DNA of 59,413 nt from assembly GCA_946491665.1 (NCBI GenBank), contig CAMLYL010000010.1, forward strand, positions 1 through 59,413, in the 5' to 3' direction. Shown piece by piece: positions 45,526 through 54,235 of this stretch (its first letter is position 1; every line of letters starts with the position of its first letter). The notes beneath the pieces are model-generated. The model was given only the letters and a program-made list of their open reading frames with translations, was not told where the DNA came from and ran no database searches. A program made the translations under genes and the position numbers. This DNA comes from an uncultured Lachnospiraceae bacterium. GTDB lineage: Bacteria; Bacillota; Clostridia; Lachnospirales; Lachnospiraceae.

Positions 45526-45562
45526 TGGTACCATCTCTTTCCTGAATTTTGATTTTTACTTT

Positions 45563-46525
45563 CTAACCGTTCTCAGTTACTTTTTCAAACACTCGAAGCT
45601 TTGCGCTTTTTGATCTTCTGTTTCTCTCCGTCTCCTCCTCAGAAGGAAGAATCGGCTTTTTCGTCAGCATTCGGCCCCTGGATGTTTTCCCGCAAACACA
45701 TACAGGGAAATTCGGAGGGCAGGTACATGGATTTTCATTTCGTTTAAAACAATTTTTCACAATCCGGTCTTCAATAGAATGGAATGTTATCACACACAGC
45801 CGTCCGCCCGGTTTCAGCAGATCGATCATGCCGTCCAGAGAATCCTCAAGAACCTCCAGTTCATGGTTCAGCTCAATACGGATCGCCTGATAAGTCCGTT
45901 TGGAGGGATGTCCGCCCGTGGCCCGGGCTTTGGCCGGTATCGCAGCGCGGATAATCTCATTCAGTTCCCCGGCAGTCTCAATGGGCTTCTTCTCCCGGGC
46001 CATAACAATGCGTCTGGCAATATTTTTCGCGAATTTTTCTTCGCCGTTATCCCGGATCATCCGGTAAAGCTCTGCCTCGCTGTAATCAGCCAGAATGTCT
46101 CTCGCCGTCATACTCTGCTGCTGATCCATCCTCATATCCAGACGGGCATTCTCGTCCCGGTAGGTAAATCCCCGGGAAGGCTCGTCCAGCTGATAGGAGG
46201 AAACTCCCAGATCCAGCATAATGCCATCCACCTGTGTAATCCCGATCTCTGCAAGTCTCGGAACCATCTGCGCGTAATTGCTCCGGATGATCGTCACCCT
46301 GTCGGAAAAAGGCTTCAGCCGTTCCCCGGCCGCCTCAACAGCCGCCGCGTCCTGATCGATGCCGATCAGTCTGCCCGCGCCCGAAAGACGGCTGCAGATT
46401 TCAAAACTGTGTCCGGCGCCCCCCAGCGTTCCGTCCACATAGATTCCTTCAGGATCGGTTACCAGTGCATCCACCGTCTCATACAACATGACAGATACAT
46501 GTTCAAACTCTTTTTTTGTCATCAT
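45563..46525 (-). CDS. rsmH: 16S rRNA m4C1402 methyltransferase RsmH (MraW)
   Basis: About 320 aa. The start [21 protein letters not shown] follows GGAGGTG at 12 bases and aligns with the family start; an ATG at 46555 overlapping the mraZ stop (TAATG) is the alternative. SAM-binding [40 protein letters not shown] and [12 protein letters not shown] are all typical. It methylates C1402 in the ribosome P site. The C-terminal [20 protein letters not shown] is also the family norm. Confidence 0.96.
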   Translation of the reverse strand: MMTKKEFEHVSVMLYETVDALVTDPEGIYVDGTLGGAGHSFEICSRLSGAGRLIGIDQDAAAVEAAGERLKPFSDRVTIIRSNYAQMVPRLAEIGITQVDGIMLDLGVSSYQLDEPSRGFTYRDENARLDMRMDQQQSMTARDILADYSEAELYRMIRDNGEEKFAKNIARRIVMAREKKPIETAGELNEIIRAAIPAKARATGGHPSKRTYQAIRIELNHELEVLEDSLDGMIDLLKPGGRLCVITFHSIEDRIVKNCFKRNENPCTCPPNFPVCVCGKTSRGRMLTKKPILPSEEETERNRRSKSAKLRVFEKVTENG

Positions 46526-46554
46526 TGTCCCGGGCTGCACCTCCGATCCATTCA

Positions 46555-46992
46555 TTAAATTCCCAGACCCAGAGCTGCCATGTGCTCTGCAATCTCATCC
46601 ATATCGTCATACTCGTTCTCCTGCCAGCGTTCCTTGCTCCAGATCTCAATTCTGTTTAAGACTCCCACCAGAACAACCTCTTTATTCAGTCCGGCAAACT
46701 CTCTCAGCACAGAAGGGATCAGAACTCTGCCCTGCTTGTCCACTTCACAGTCAGCAGCTCCCGCAAAGAAAAAACGGGAGAACTTTCTCGCATCTTTTGT
46801 TGTAAGCGGTATCTCGCGGAATTTGTTTTCAATGTTCTCCCACTCATCATTGGGATAAACGAAAAGACAGCCATCCAGTCCCTTTGTCACCACAAACATA
46901 TCCCCGAGAATCTCGCGGAACTTTGCCGGCATAATAATTCTGCCTTTTGCGTCTACGGAATGACTGTACTCGCCTTTGAACACTGAAAACAC
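46555..46992 (-). CDS. mraZ: Transcriptional regulator MraZ
   Basis: 145 aa from a GTG. Two SpoVT/AbrB-like half repeats each carry the DNA-contact pattern: [16 protein letters not shown] and [32 protein letters not shown] and [12 protein letters not shown] are also conserved. MraZ is an octameric ring that binds repeats upstream of its own gene and adjusts dcw transcription. Matching GTGG repeats lie 90-110 bp upstream. First gene of the cluster. Confidence 0.95.
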   Translation of the reverse strand: MFSVFKGEYSHSVDAKGRIIMPAKFREILGDMFVVTKGLDGCLFVYPNDEWENIENKFREIPLTTKDARKFSRFFFAGAADCEVDKQGRVLIPSVLREFAGLNKEVVLVGVLNRIEIWSKERWQENEYDDMDEIAEHMAALGLGI

Positions 46993-47034
46993 CTTCTTCC
47001 CCGGTCATATTTGAAATGGGGAAACGCTCAGAAG

Positions 47035-47064
47035 TTATCAACAAAGTTATCAACATTATCCACT
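47035..47064 (+). promoter_or_regulatory. Three DnaA-box-like 9-mers
   Basis: TTATCAACA at 47035-47043 and 47047-47055 and TTATCCACT at 47056-47064. Each is one mismatch from TTATCCACA. They lie in the mraZ leader. Confidence 0.5.
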
Positions 47065-47104
47065 TTGCACCCTTTTAAACCACAATCCCACCACTTCACG
47101 CCAC
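47060..47104 (-). promoter_or_regulatory. GTGG repeats, probable MraZ operator
   Basis: GTGG on the minus strand at 47101-47104, 47091-47094 and 47080-47083 (10- and 11-bp steps) and again at 47060-47063. Known MraZ sites are GTGG/TGGG-type repeats about one helical turn apart near the transcription start. Confidence 0.65.
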
Positions 47105-47114
47105 TTGTAACCTA

Positions 47115-47143
47115 ATGATATAGCATTTCAGGGCAAAAATCAA
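47115..47143 (-). promoter_or_regulatory. Promoter of the dcw cluster
   Basis: TTGATT (47138-47143), 17-bp spacer, TATCAT (47115-47120). The GTGG repeats begin about 10 bp downstream. Confidence 0.65.
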
Positions 47144-47189
47144 TGTTTTTTTCTCAGCTCAGACGGAAAAAAGAATTTATCTTTATAAC

Positions 47190-47226
47190 AAAAAAAGCCC
47201 GAATCTTCTTAAGATTCCAGCTTTTC
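47190..47226 (-). terminator. Terminator after the Spo0E-like gene
   Basis: AAAGCTGGAATCTT and AAGATTCGGGCTTT pair around AAG with a two-base mismatch, followed by TTTTTTTG on the minus strand; roughly symmetric, so it may work both ways. Confidence 0.7.
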
Positions 47227-47326
47227 TTTCATTTCCATATTCAGTTTTTCCAAGAAGTGGAGGGAATTCCCTGAATTTCCTAATTAAAAAAGATATATGT
47301 GGAAAAAACCTCCCCCACCGCGTCAC

Positions 47327-47473
47327 TTATCTGTCGTAATACCGGTCAATCAACCGATCCACCAGACGGCTCTGCTCCGCAACTGTTTCCTGGTCTGCCT
47401 TCTCTCTTACCAGCTCGTCCAGATATTTCCTTTCCTTTTCGATCTGCACACGTAATTCATCCATTTTGTCCAT
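47327..47473 (-). CDS. Spo0E-like sporulation regulatory aspartyl-phosphate phosphatase
   Basis: 48 aa from MDKMDELRVQIEKERKYL, preceded by GGAGGTG; the frame extends to 47536 but that start has no ribosome site. The Spo0E family pattern of two short helices is visible: IEKERKYLDELV, then SRLVDRLIDRYYD, close to the SxxLDxLI signature (one residue inserted before the Asp). Such proteins dephosphorylate Spo0A~P and delay sporulation. Because the signature is imperfect, activity is not certain. Confidence 0.75.
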   Translation of the reverse strand: MDKMDELRVQIEKERKYLDELVREKADQETVAEQSRLVDRLIDRYYDR

Positions 47474-47627
47474 GACCGCACCTCCTGAATTCTTTTGTTG
47501 TCCTTTTCGTGACACAGAATTTGTTTCCCGTATCATTCTCCTATCATAACATGCCCGCGTGTAGAAAAATGTCGTCTTCTGTCAATTACTCTCAGAAAAA
47601 TTATTATTTTATCACAAAAATGAAGAA

Positions 47628-47660
47628 ATCCTGATTGTATTCTCAAAATACAATCAGGAT
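47628..47660 (-). terminator. Terminator of the DUF1540 gene
   Basis: ATCCTGATTGTATT and its exact complement form a 14-bp stem with a 5-base loop, followed by TTCTTCATTTTT on the minus strand. Confidence 0.85.
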
Positions 47661-47680
47661 CTGCGAAAACCGGAACGTTA

Positions 47681-47998
47681 TCAGCAGCTGCATCTGAAAT
47701 CGGCGCACTCGGTTTCCTGGCACTGACAGGCGCTGCTGCCGCCGCCGATGCCGATATGATCTGCCGCACATTTACAGTTCTCGTTATGAACACATTTGGT
47801 TGCCTCACAGTCAATATCAACTGTCGCAGAAGCCTGCGCGGCGGAATTCATGGTGTTCGTTCCCTTTTCCCGGAAACTCTCACAGCAGGTATCGCCCGCT
47901 CTGGTTGCATTCTTTCCTCCGATGGTAATATCGCCTTTACTGCACAGGCAGTCCCTGTTATAAAGACAATTGGTTACAGTACAATCTAACTGGGTCAT
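47681..47998 (-). CDS. DUF1540 protein, two cysteine-rich domains
   Basis: 105 aa from MTQLDCTVTNCLYN, preceded by AAGGAGA. Two repeats of the DUF1540 pattern, CTVTNCLYNRDCLCSKGDITIG and a second VDIDCEATKCVHNENCKC, end GAGDTCCESF-like and QCQETECADF. Spaced cysteines suggest a small metal-binding or disulfide-rich protein. DUF1540 proteins are common in spore-forming Clostridia; a spore or stress role is guessed, not shown. It has its own perfect terminator, so it is a single-gene unit. Confidence 0.87.
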   Translation of the reverse strand: MTQLDCTVTNCLYNRDCLCSKGDITIGGKNATRAGDTCCESFREKGTNTMNSAAQASATVDIDCEATKCVHNENCKCAADHIGIGGGSSACQCQETECADFRCSC

Positions 47999-48079
47999 AA
48001 TAAAACAGACTCTCCTTTCCTCCAATTTTATTTCTGCCCGGTTAGTATGTGCGTGAAAAAAATTTTTATTCTTCTATTT

Positions 48080-48253
48080 TTATATCTGATGACGGACGAC
48101 CGCATACTCATCACCCGATTTGAAATACGGACATTCTTTATAATTGCTGCTTAAAAAACGGTACATCTCATCCTCATCCAGATTAATGTCACAGTAGTAA
48201 CACTCGTCTTCTTCATCATATGCATAATTTGCACAGTAATCACAGGATATCAT
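48080..48253 (-). CDS. Small cysteine-rich protein, DUF6472-like
   Basis: 57 aa found by reading the gap. It begins MISCDYCANYAYDEEDECYYC and continues LDEDEMYRFLSSNYKECPYF, ending VVRHQI. Six cysteines in C-x2-C and related spacing suggest zinc binding. The pattern matches my memory of DUF6472, a short family in Lachnospiraceae. GAGGAG lies four bases before the ATG. Its start is next to the stop of the trigger-factor-like gene (1 bp apart), so it is co-translated with it. Confidence 0.75.
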   Translation of the reverse strand: MISCDYCANYAYDEEDECYYCDINLDEDEMYRFLSSNYKECPYFKSGDEYAVVRHQI

Positions 48254-48254
48254 A

Positions 48255-49217
48255 CTACTCCTCTACACTCTCCGCCACGATGAAATCAAGCGCCTTTTTA
48301 TGAAGAAGATCATTTCCTACCATCTCCACGCCTTCATCGCCAAGCATTTTCTGAAGCTCCTCAACCGTCATCTGATAACCTCTCGCCATCCTGAAAAGCT
48401 CCTCATCCAGCTCCGCCTGCGTAAATTCCATGCCTTCCGCTCTGGCAATTTCAAGAAGAACCGCCTGACCCTTCAGCATATTCAGCGCGTCATGGGTTAG
48501 ATACTCATCCAGCATTTCCGGTGTCAGGTTATTATAATCCATGTAGTCCTGCAGCGTATTGCCGCCATTCCGAAGCTGCCCCTCCAGGCTGTTTTTCAGC
48601 ACCTGGGCCCGTCCCTGTATCATTTCCTCGGGAATCTCCAGCTCAGACGCCTCCACAATCTTTGTCAGCACCTCATTTTCTTTCTCCTGAAGCTGCTGAT
48701 CTTCCTTATAACGTCTGATCTCGTTTTCCACATAAACTTTGAACTCCTCTATGGTTTTGCAGGGAGAAATTTTCGCAACCACCTCGTCAGAAAGCTCCGG
48801 CGTAATAGTAGCGCGAAGGCTTTTCACTGTCACTTTGAAAACCGCGTCTCTGCCGGCATATTCTTTTGCATGATAATTGGTGGGAAAAGGCACCTTCACA
48901 TCCACCTGCTCCCCCACCTTCGCTCCTACAAGCTGTTCCTCAAAACCCGGAATGAAAGTATTGGAACCAAGCACAAGGGGATAATCTGTTCCGTCGCCGC
49001 CCTCAAAAGGCTGATCGTCAATATATCCCACGAAGTCAATCACCACCTGGTCTCCCATGGCGGCCTGCCCGTCATCCTTGTCCTTTGTAATGGATGCATA
49101 AGAGCGGGCGCGGTCCAGCTCCGCCAGAACCTCCTGCTCCGTCACAGTCACCTGGCGCTTCGGCACGGTAACCCCCCTGTACTCTGCTAACTTTACCTGA
49201 ATCTTCTGTTCGCTCAT
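48255..49217 (-). CDS. Trigger-factor-like peptidyl-prolyl isomerase without ribosome-binding domain
   Basis: About 320 aa from MSEQKIQVKLAEYRG after GGAGG. An FKBP-type PPIase domain covers about 50-140 (GDQVVIDFVGYIDDQPFEGG, LGSNTFIPGFEEQLVGAK). The helical C-terminal chaperone domain follows (LSDEVVAKISPCKTIEEFK). The N-terminal ribosome-docking domain, with its GFRxGKxP motif, is absent, making it about 110 residues shorter than Tig. It would act on proteins off the ribosome. A full trigger factor probably lies elsewhere in the genome. Confidence 0.85.
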   Translation of the reverse strand: MSEQKIQVKLAEYRGVTVPKRQVTVTEQEVLAELDRARSYASITKDKDDGQAAMGDQVVIDFVGYIDDQPFEGGDGTDYPLVLGSNTFIPGFEEQLVGAKVGEQVDVKVPFPTNYHAKEYAGRDAVFKVTVKSLRATITPELSDEVVAKISPCKTIEEFKVYVENEIRRYKEDQQLQEKENEVLTKIVEASELEIPEEMIQGRAQVLKNSLEGQLRNGGNTLQDYMDYNNLTPEMLDEYLTHDALNMLKGQAVLLEIARAEGMEFTQAELDEELFRMARGYQMTVEELQKMLGDEGVEMVGNDLLHKKALDFIVAESVEE

Positions 49218-49514
49218 AAAGTCCTCCATAAATCTATTTTTACAGAAATAATAAAATTCACCGTATTGGCTTGCCCATCTTACGAAGCCTTTCTATTATT
49301 TCATGAGGAACATTTTACAGGATTCGCCGGAAATATACAACCAGAAGATAAAAAGATTGACCGGAAAGGCAAAGAAAAAGGCACCGGGAGTTATTCTCCG
49401 CAGCACCCTTGCCTTTGATATTTGATATCCTACCTCTGTCGCGATAAAATGTCAATAAAATATATAAAATTTCTATAAATTCAGCATTTTGTCGAAATTG
49501 CACATTTCCCGGTT

Positions 49515-50417
49515 TCATTTTTGTGCATGATTACCATTATGAAACTCCATGCCATAATGCTCCACCACATACCGGTACAGTGTCTTTGCGGCCGGAGCCA
49601 GAAAACCGGGATTCAGAGCCGAAACGCCGATAATCCTGCTGGCCTCCGGAAGTGTAGGATAAGTGTCTACCGTATAGGGAATGTCATTCATCACCAGCTC
49701 CGGCATGATACAGATCCCGAACCCCGCCGCCACCATGGCGATTGTCGAAAGATCATCCACCACATGATAATCAGACCGGACATTCAGGCCGTTCTCTTTC
49801 ATGAACTTTACAATATCCGCATCCGTTGACTCCATCTGAGACACAAATACCTGATCCTTCATCTCATCCGGCGTCATATAGGGCGTATCCTCCCGCTTCT
49901 GAAAACCTTTGGGCACCACACAGAGCAGCGGATCCCGGTACAGCGGTTCGATGGGAAGGTCCCCTGCACTGGACACAGACAAAAACCCCACATCCACAAT
50001 GCCGCTCTTGATCCAGTAAGCCACATCTGCGTAAGTCCCCTGATAGATCTCAATATGAATCTTCGGATATTTTTCCCGGAAAGAACGGATAATATCAGTC
50101 ATCCAGTTGGTACAGACGCTGGAAAAACACCCGACCTTTACCTCCCCCTGCTGCAGTCCGTTCAGGCCGGCAATTACCTGCTTCAGACTTTCCTCAGTGT
50201 TTAACACCGCATTAATATATGGAAGCAGCCGCTCTCCGTAATTCGTCAGAGAGACCCCCGCCTTATTTCTGGTAAAAAGAGAAAATCCCAGTTCTTTTTC
50301 CATGGAGGATACCGCATGACTGACAGCAGAAGGCGTCAGATTCAATACCTCTGCCGCCTTCTGAAAGCTCTCCTGTTCTACTACCGCTTTAAATACCTGA
50401 TAAGAAAGTAACGTCAT
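49515..50417 (-). CDS. LysR-family transcriptional regulator
   Basis: About 300 aa from MTLLSYQVFKAVVEQESF, which avoids overlap with the upstream purH-like gene; the ribosome site (CCGGA) is weak. The winged HTH is textbook (FQKAAEVLNLTPSAVSHAVSS), followed by a substrate-binding domain (VKVGCFSSVCTNWM, IVDVGFLSV, AGFGICIMPE). Ligand unknown. Same strand and 9 bp after the AICAR transformylase gene, but LysR proteins often control divergent genes, so a purine link is unproven. Confidence 0.92.
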   Translation of the reverse strand: MTLLSYQVFKAVVEQESFQKAAEVLNLTPSAVSHAVSSMEKELGFSLFTRNKAGVSLTNYGERLLPYINAVLNTEESLKQVIAGLNGLQQGEVKVGCFSSVCTNWMTDIIRSFREKYPKIHIEIYQGTYADVAYWIKSGIVDVGFLSVSSAGDLPIEPLYRDPLLCVVPKGFQKREDTPYMTPDEMKDQVFVSQMESTDADIVKFMKENGLNVRSDYHVVDDLSTIAMVAAGFGICIMPELVMNDIPYTVDTYPTLPEASRIIGVSALNPGFLAPAAKTLYRYVVEHYGMEFHNGNHAQK

Positions 50418-50425
50418 ATTCCGGA

Positions 50426-51607
50426 TTAATGGTGGAACAGGCGGATGCCGGTAAAGCACATAGCCATTCCATACTTATTGCATGTCTCAATCACATGGTC
50501 GTCCCGGATGGAACCGCCGGGCTCCGCAATATATTTCACACCGCTCTTGTGGGCACGCTCTATATTGTCGCCGAAGGGGAAGAACGCATCGGATCCCAGA
50601 GCCACATCTGTGTTGCCCGCCAGCCATGCTTTTTTCTCCTCTGCTGTAAATACAGGCGGTTTCTCTGTGAAAACCTTCTCCCACTCGCCGTCTGCCAGAA
50701 CATCCATATACTCATCTCCAATATAGAGATCAATGGCATTGTCCCGGTCCGCCCGTTTGATATCTGCGCGGAAAGGAAGATTCAGCACCTGGGGAGCCTG
50801 GCGCAGATACCAGTTATCTGCCTTCTGACCCGCCAGTCTGGTACAGTGGATTCTGGACTGCTGTCCGGCGCCGATACCGATGGCCTGTCCGCCCTTGGCG
50901 TAGCACACGGAATTGGACTGAGTATACTTCAGCGTGATCAGCGCAATAATCAGATCAATTTTGGCAGAATCCGGAATTTCTTTGTTCTCCGTCACCACAT
51001 TGCCGAGAAAATCCCGGTCAATCTTCAGTTCATTTCTTCCCTGCTCAAAAGTAACGCCGAATACCTGCTTATGCTCTACCGGGTCGGGAACATAATCCGG
51101 ATCAATCTGGATCACATTATACTTTCCGCCCTTCTTTGCCTTCAGAATCTCCAGAGCTTCCTCTGTATAACCGGGAGCAATCACGCCATCGGATACCTCC
51201 GGCTTGATCAGAAGAGCGGTATCCTTATCGCAGATATCTGAAAGAGAAATGAAATCACCGAAGGAAGACATTCTGTCCGCCCCTCTCGCACGGGCATAGG
51301 CGCAGGCCAGAGCCGACATGTCATCTTTGTCCTCTCCCACCCAGTAAATCTTTTTCTCCACCTCAGTCAGAGGCAGTCCGACTGCTGCTCCCGCCGGGGA
51401 AACATGCTTAAAAGAAGTGGCTGCCGGAAGTCCGGTTGCCGCCTTTAATTCACGCACAAGCTGCCAGCCGTTGAACGCATCCAGAAAGTTAATATATCCC
51501 GGTTTGCCGTTCAGCACCTGAATCGGCAGCTCGCTTCCGTCAGCCATATAGATTCTTGAAGGCTTCTGATTGGGGTTACAGCCATATTTTAATTCAAATT
51601 CCTGCAT
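50426..51607 (-). CDS. AICAR transformylase, single-domain (PurH-type)
   Basis: 393 aa. It matches the formyltransferase half of PurH only: YGCNPNQKPSRIYM, the catalytic KH in TSFKHVSPAGAAVG, LKYTQSNSVCYAKGGQAIG, GAGQQSRIHCTRLAG and GSDAFFPFGDNI. It transfers a formyl group from 10-formyl-THF to AICAR. The IMP cyclohydrolase domain normally at the N-terminus is missing; the next gene upstream supplies it as a separate PurO-type protein. AGGAGG precedes the ATG. Confidence 0.94.
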   Translation of the reverse strand: MQEFELKYGCNPNQKPSRIYMADGSELPIQVLNGKPGYINFLDAFNGWQLVRELKAATGLPAATSFKHVSPAGAAVGLPLTEVEKKIYWVGEDKDDMSALACAYARARGADRMSSFGDFISLSDICDKDTALLIKPEVSDGVIAPGYTEEALEILKAKKGGKYNVIQIDPDYVPDPVEHKQVFGVTFEQGRNELKIDRDFLGNVVTENKEIPDSAKIDLIIALITLKYTQSNSVCYAKGGQAIGIGAGQQSRIHCTRLAGQKADNWYLRQAPQVLNLPFRADIKRADRDNAIDLYIGDEYMDVLADGEWEKVFTEKPPVFTAEEKKAWLAGNTDVALGSDAFFPFGDNIERAHKSGVKYIAEPGGSIRDDHVIETCNKYGMAMCFTGIRLFHH

Positions 51608-51642
51608 TTACGGATTCCTCCTTTTCGGACAATTTCTGTTTA

Positions 51643-52356
51643 TTATTTATTCTTATTTACAATGCGTGTCTCGTAAGTTCCGTCCGCAATATTAATGTAG
51701 CGCACGAAAAGAGATACCTTGTTTTCCTCATTAAGACTGTTCCACAAAAGTTCTGTGTACTCATCAATATCATCCACGGTATCCACCAGCTCCGGCTCAC
51801 CCTCAAAACTCGGAAGCGGATTGCCGTCGCCCATATAGGTGTGAATAAAATGCGCCTCTCCGTTTACCGGTGTGGAATAAGCGAACATAAAACGATTGCA
51901 TGCCGCCGGATTGCCATTGTTGCTCTTCAGAATAGACATGGCATAGCTGTAAGAACCGTTTTCCACATGGAGAACACCTGAAATACGGGGTGTGTAGTTG
52001 GGCGCGTCAGGTTCAAACTCCCGGCCTCGCAGAGACTGTTCAAAAGTCATCTGCTTATCCATAAGTTCAAAAATCGTGTCGGTCTGATCTCCGTTGGTAA
52101 CTATAGTTTTGTTTCCGAGAACACGAACCGGCGCATAAATAATCAGACTGGGATCTTCCAGTTTTGACGGATCAAAAGCCTGGGTACGGATTCCCTGACC
52201 CTCTTCCACAAAAACCCGGTTGCGGCTGTTTGAGCTTCTGCCCATGATAAAATAAGCAGCCACAGCCTTCGTGCCGTCCGGCGTCTTCCCGAGAATAATT
52301 CCTCTTCCCGGATATGCGTTTTTCTGAAGCTGCTCGGCAATGGATTTCATTTCCAT
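51643..52356 (-). CDS. IMP cyclohydrolase, PurO-type
   Basis: About 237 aa from MEMKSIAEQLQKNAYPGRG after GGAGG. NAYPGRGIILGKTPDG, GRSSNSRNRVF and RISGVLHVENG match the PurO-like IMP cyclohydrolase family (PF07826), first known from archaea. It closes the purine ring of FAICAR to give IMP. It precedes the single-domain AICAR transformylase by 35 bp, so together they replace bifunctional PurH. Confidence 0.9.
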   Translation of the reverse strand: MEMKSIAEQLQKNAYPGRGIILGKTPDGTKAVAAYFIMGRSSNSRNRVFVEEGQGIRTQAFDPSKLEDPSLIIYAPVRVLGNKTIVTNGDQTDTIFELMDKQMTFEQSLRGREFEPDAPNYTPRISGVLHVENGSYSYAMSILKSNNGNPAACNRFMFAYSTPVNGEAHFIHTYMGDGNPLPSFEGEPELVDTVDDIDEYTELLWNSLNEENKVSLFVRYINIADGTYETRIVNKNK

Positions 52357-52401
52357 ATCCTGTTCCTCCTTCATCCTCATACAGTAAAATGTGTCAGTTA
52401 T

Positions 52402-53766
52402 TTAGTTCTTAAAAGAATGCACCGGCGCGGGAATCCGTCCCCTGCGGCTGATAAAAGCGTCGCAGGAATAACGGTTCACCGGAATAATAGGCGCATATCC
52501 CAGCAGGCCGCCGAACTCCGCCATCTCTCCTACGCCTTTTCCAATTACCGGAATCAGGCGCACCGCCGTTGTTTTCTGATTCACCATACCGATGGCCATC
52601 TCATCGGCGATAATTCCGGAAATCGTGGACGCACTGGTATCCCCGGGAACAGCGATCATGTCCAGTCCCACAGAGCAGACACAGGTCATGGCCTCCAGTT
52701 TCTCCAGTGTAAGAGCATCCGCCTTCACCGCATCAATCATCCCCTGATCCTCACTTACGGGAATAAAAGCTCCGCTCAGACCTCCGACATAGGAGGAAGC
52801 CATGATACCGCCTTTTTTCACCTGATCGTTCAGCATTGCCAGAGCCGCCGTCGTACCGGGCGCTCCCGCATATTCCAGACCAATCTCTTCCAGTATCTCA
52901 GCCACACTGTCACCTACAGCCGGCGTAGGCGCCAGGGACAGGTCAATAATTCCAAAAGGAATTCCCATCATCTGTGAAGCTTCCTTTGCTACCAGCTGGC
53001 CTACACGGGTAATCTTAAATGCAGTCTTTTTGATCGTCTCACAGAGAATCTCAAAGCTTTCTCCTCTGACCGCCTCCAGCGCTTTCTTCACCACGCCGGG
53101 ACCGCTGACGCCTACATTAATAATGGCATCTGCCTCCGTCACGCCGTGAAAAGCTCCCGCCATAAAGGGATTGTCGTCCGGCGCATTGCAGAATACCACA
53201 AGCTTGGCGCAGCCCAGGGAATCATTATCCGCCGTCATCTGCGCAGTCTCTTTCACGATCTCTCCCATCAGCCGGACTGCATCCATATTGATGCCGGTCT
53301 TGGTGGATCCCAGGTTCACAGAGCTGCAGACCCGTTCTGTGCAGGCCAGAGCCTCCGGGATAGAGCGGATCAGAAGCTCGTCGCTGGCAGTCATCCCCTT
53401 GGAAACAAGAGCAGAATAACCGCCTATGAAATTCACGCCCACAGTGTGAGCCGCCTGATCCAGTGTCTTCGCAATTTCCACATAATCCCGCGGCTCCCGG
53501 CAGGCAGCCGCCCCCACCAGTGCAATGGGGGTAATGGAAATTCGCTTATTTACAATGGGAATGCCATATTTTTTCTCAATCGTCTCTCCGGTGGCAACCA
53601 GATCACTCGCCACAGTGGTAATTTTCTGATAAATCTTTTCCTTCAGTCTCTCCAGATCAGAATCAATGCAGTCCAGAAGACTGATTCCCAGAGTGATTGT
53701 GCGGACATCCAGATTCATCTGACTGATCATCTGGTTTGTTTCCGTAACTTCCTGTATGTTAATCAT
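52402..53766 (-). CDS. PFL family protein (UPF0210)
   Basis: 454 aa, soluble. Glycine-rich conserved blocks include [43 protein letters not shown] and [13 protein letters not shown]. The fold is related to the pyruvate formate-lyase/ribonucleotide-reductase barrel in family descriptions, but catalysis is unknown. It usually pairs with an ACT-domain UPF0237 protein, which is the next gene upstream. ATG after AAGGAG. Confidence 0.92.
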   Translation of the reverse strand: MINIQEVTETNQMISQMNLDVRTITLGISLLDCIDSDLERLKEKIYQKITTVASDLVATGETIEKKYGIPIVNKRISITPIALVGAAACREPRDYVEIAKTLDQAAHTVGVNFIGGYSALVSKGMTASDELLIRSIPEALACTERVCSSVNLGSTKTGINMDAVRLMGEIVKETAQMTADNDSLGCAKLVVFCNAPDDNPFMAGAFHGVTEADAIINVGVSGPGVVKKALEAVRGESFEILCETIKKTAFKITRVGQLVAKEASQMMGIPFGIIDLSLAPTPAVGDSVAEILEEIGLEYAGAPGTTAALAMLNDQVKKGGIMASSYVGGLSGAFIPVSEDQGMIDAVKADALTLEKLEAMTCVCSVGLDMIAVPGDTSASTISGIIADEMAIGMVNQKTTAVRLIPVIGKGVGEMAEFGGLLGYAPIIPVNRYSCDAFISRRGRIPAPVHSFKN

Positions 53767-53849
53767 GATACTCTCCTTGCATTTTTCTATGATGCTTCAT
53801 GCATCCGTATGTTTTCAGCTGCGCCCTCTGAAATTCAGGGCTCCGGAAA

Positions 53850-54149
53850 TCAGATTCTGTGCATCATCGCAAATATCTCTTCCTTCTGGCAGTGAATCGT
53901 AACACCGATCTCTTTTCCCAGCTCCTCCAGCTCAGCAGCACACTCATCAAAAGGCTTTGTAGAGGTACTCAGATCCACAATCATCATCATATTGAAAAAG
54001 TCCTGCACAATGGTCTGGGAAATATCCAGAACATTAATGCTGTTTCCTGCGAGATAGGTACACACTCTGGCAATAATTCCCACGGTGTCTTTTCCTACGA
54101 CAGTGATCACTGTCTTTTCTGCTGTTTTTTCCATGTTTTCTGCGCGCAC
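53850..54149 (-). CDS. ACT-domain protein (UPF0237)
   Basis: 99 aa from a GTG with AGGAG nine bases before; the ATG at 54134 is possible. One ACT domain: VITVVGKDTVGIIARVCTYL and ILDISQ-type VLDISQTIVQDFF, FNMMMIVDLS. ACT domains bind amino acids or small ligands. It precedes the PFL gene, its usual partner, and probably regulates it. Confidence 0.9.
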   Translation of the reverse strand: MRAENMEKTAEKTVITVVGKDTVGIIARVCTYLAGNSINVLDISQTIVQDFFNMMMIVDLSTSTKPFDECAAELEELGKEIGVTIHCQKEEIFAMMHRI

Positions 54150-54235
54150 TCCGGCGCTCTCCTCTCTGTGATTTTATTTTCAGGACCGCATCCGTGCAGG
54201 GCACACCGCAGTCTGTATGTCATCAGGAACAGACA

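Larger units (their letters stand above)
46993..47326. other. Control region of the dcw cluster
   Basis: In order from mraZ: three DnaA-box-like 9-mers, GTGG repeats, a SigA promoter, then the terminator hairpin of the upstream Spo0E gene. The part 47227-47326 shows nothing further to me. Confidence 0.65.

Noticed and set aside
49360-49425. Terminator-like GC stretch after the LysR gene
   Set aside because: Only a GGAG/CTCC core pairs well; outer bases do not, so I could not support a hairpin.
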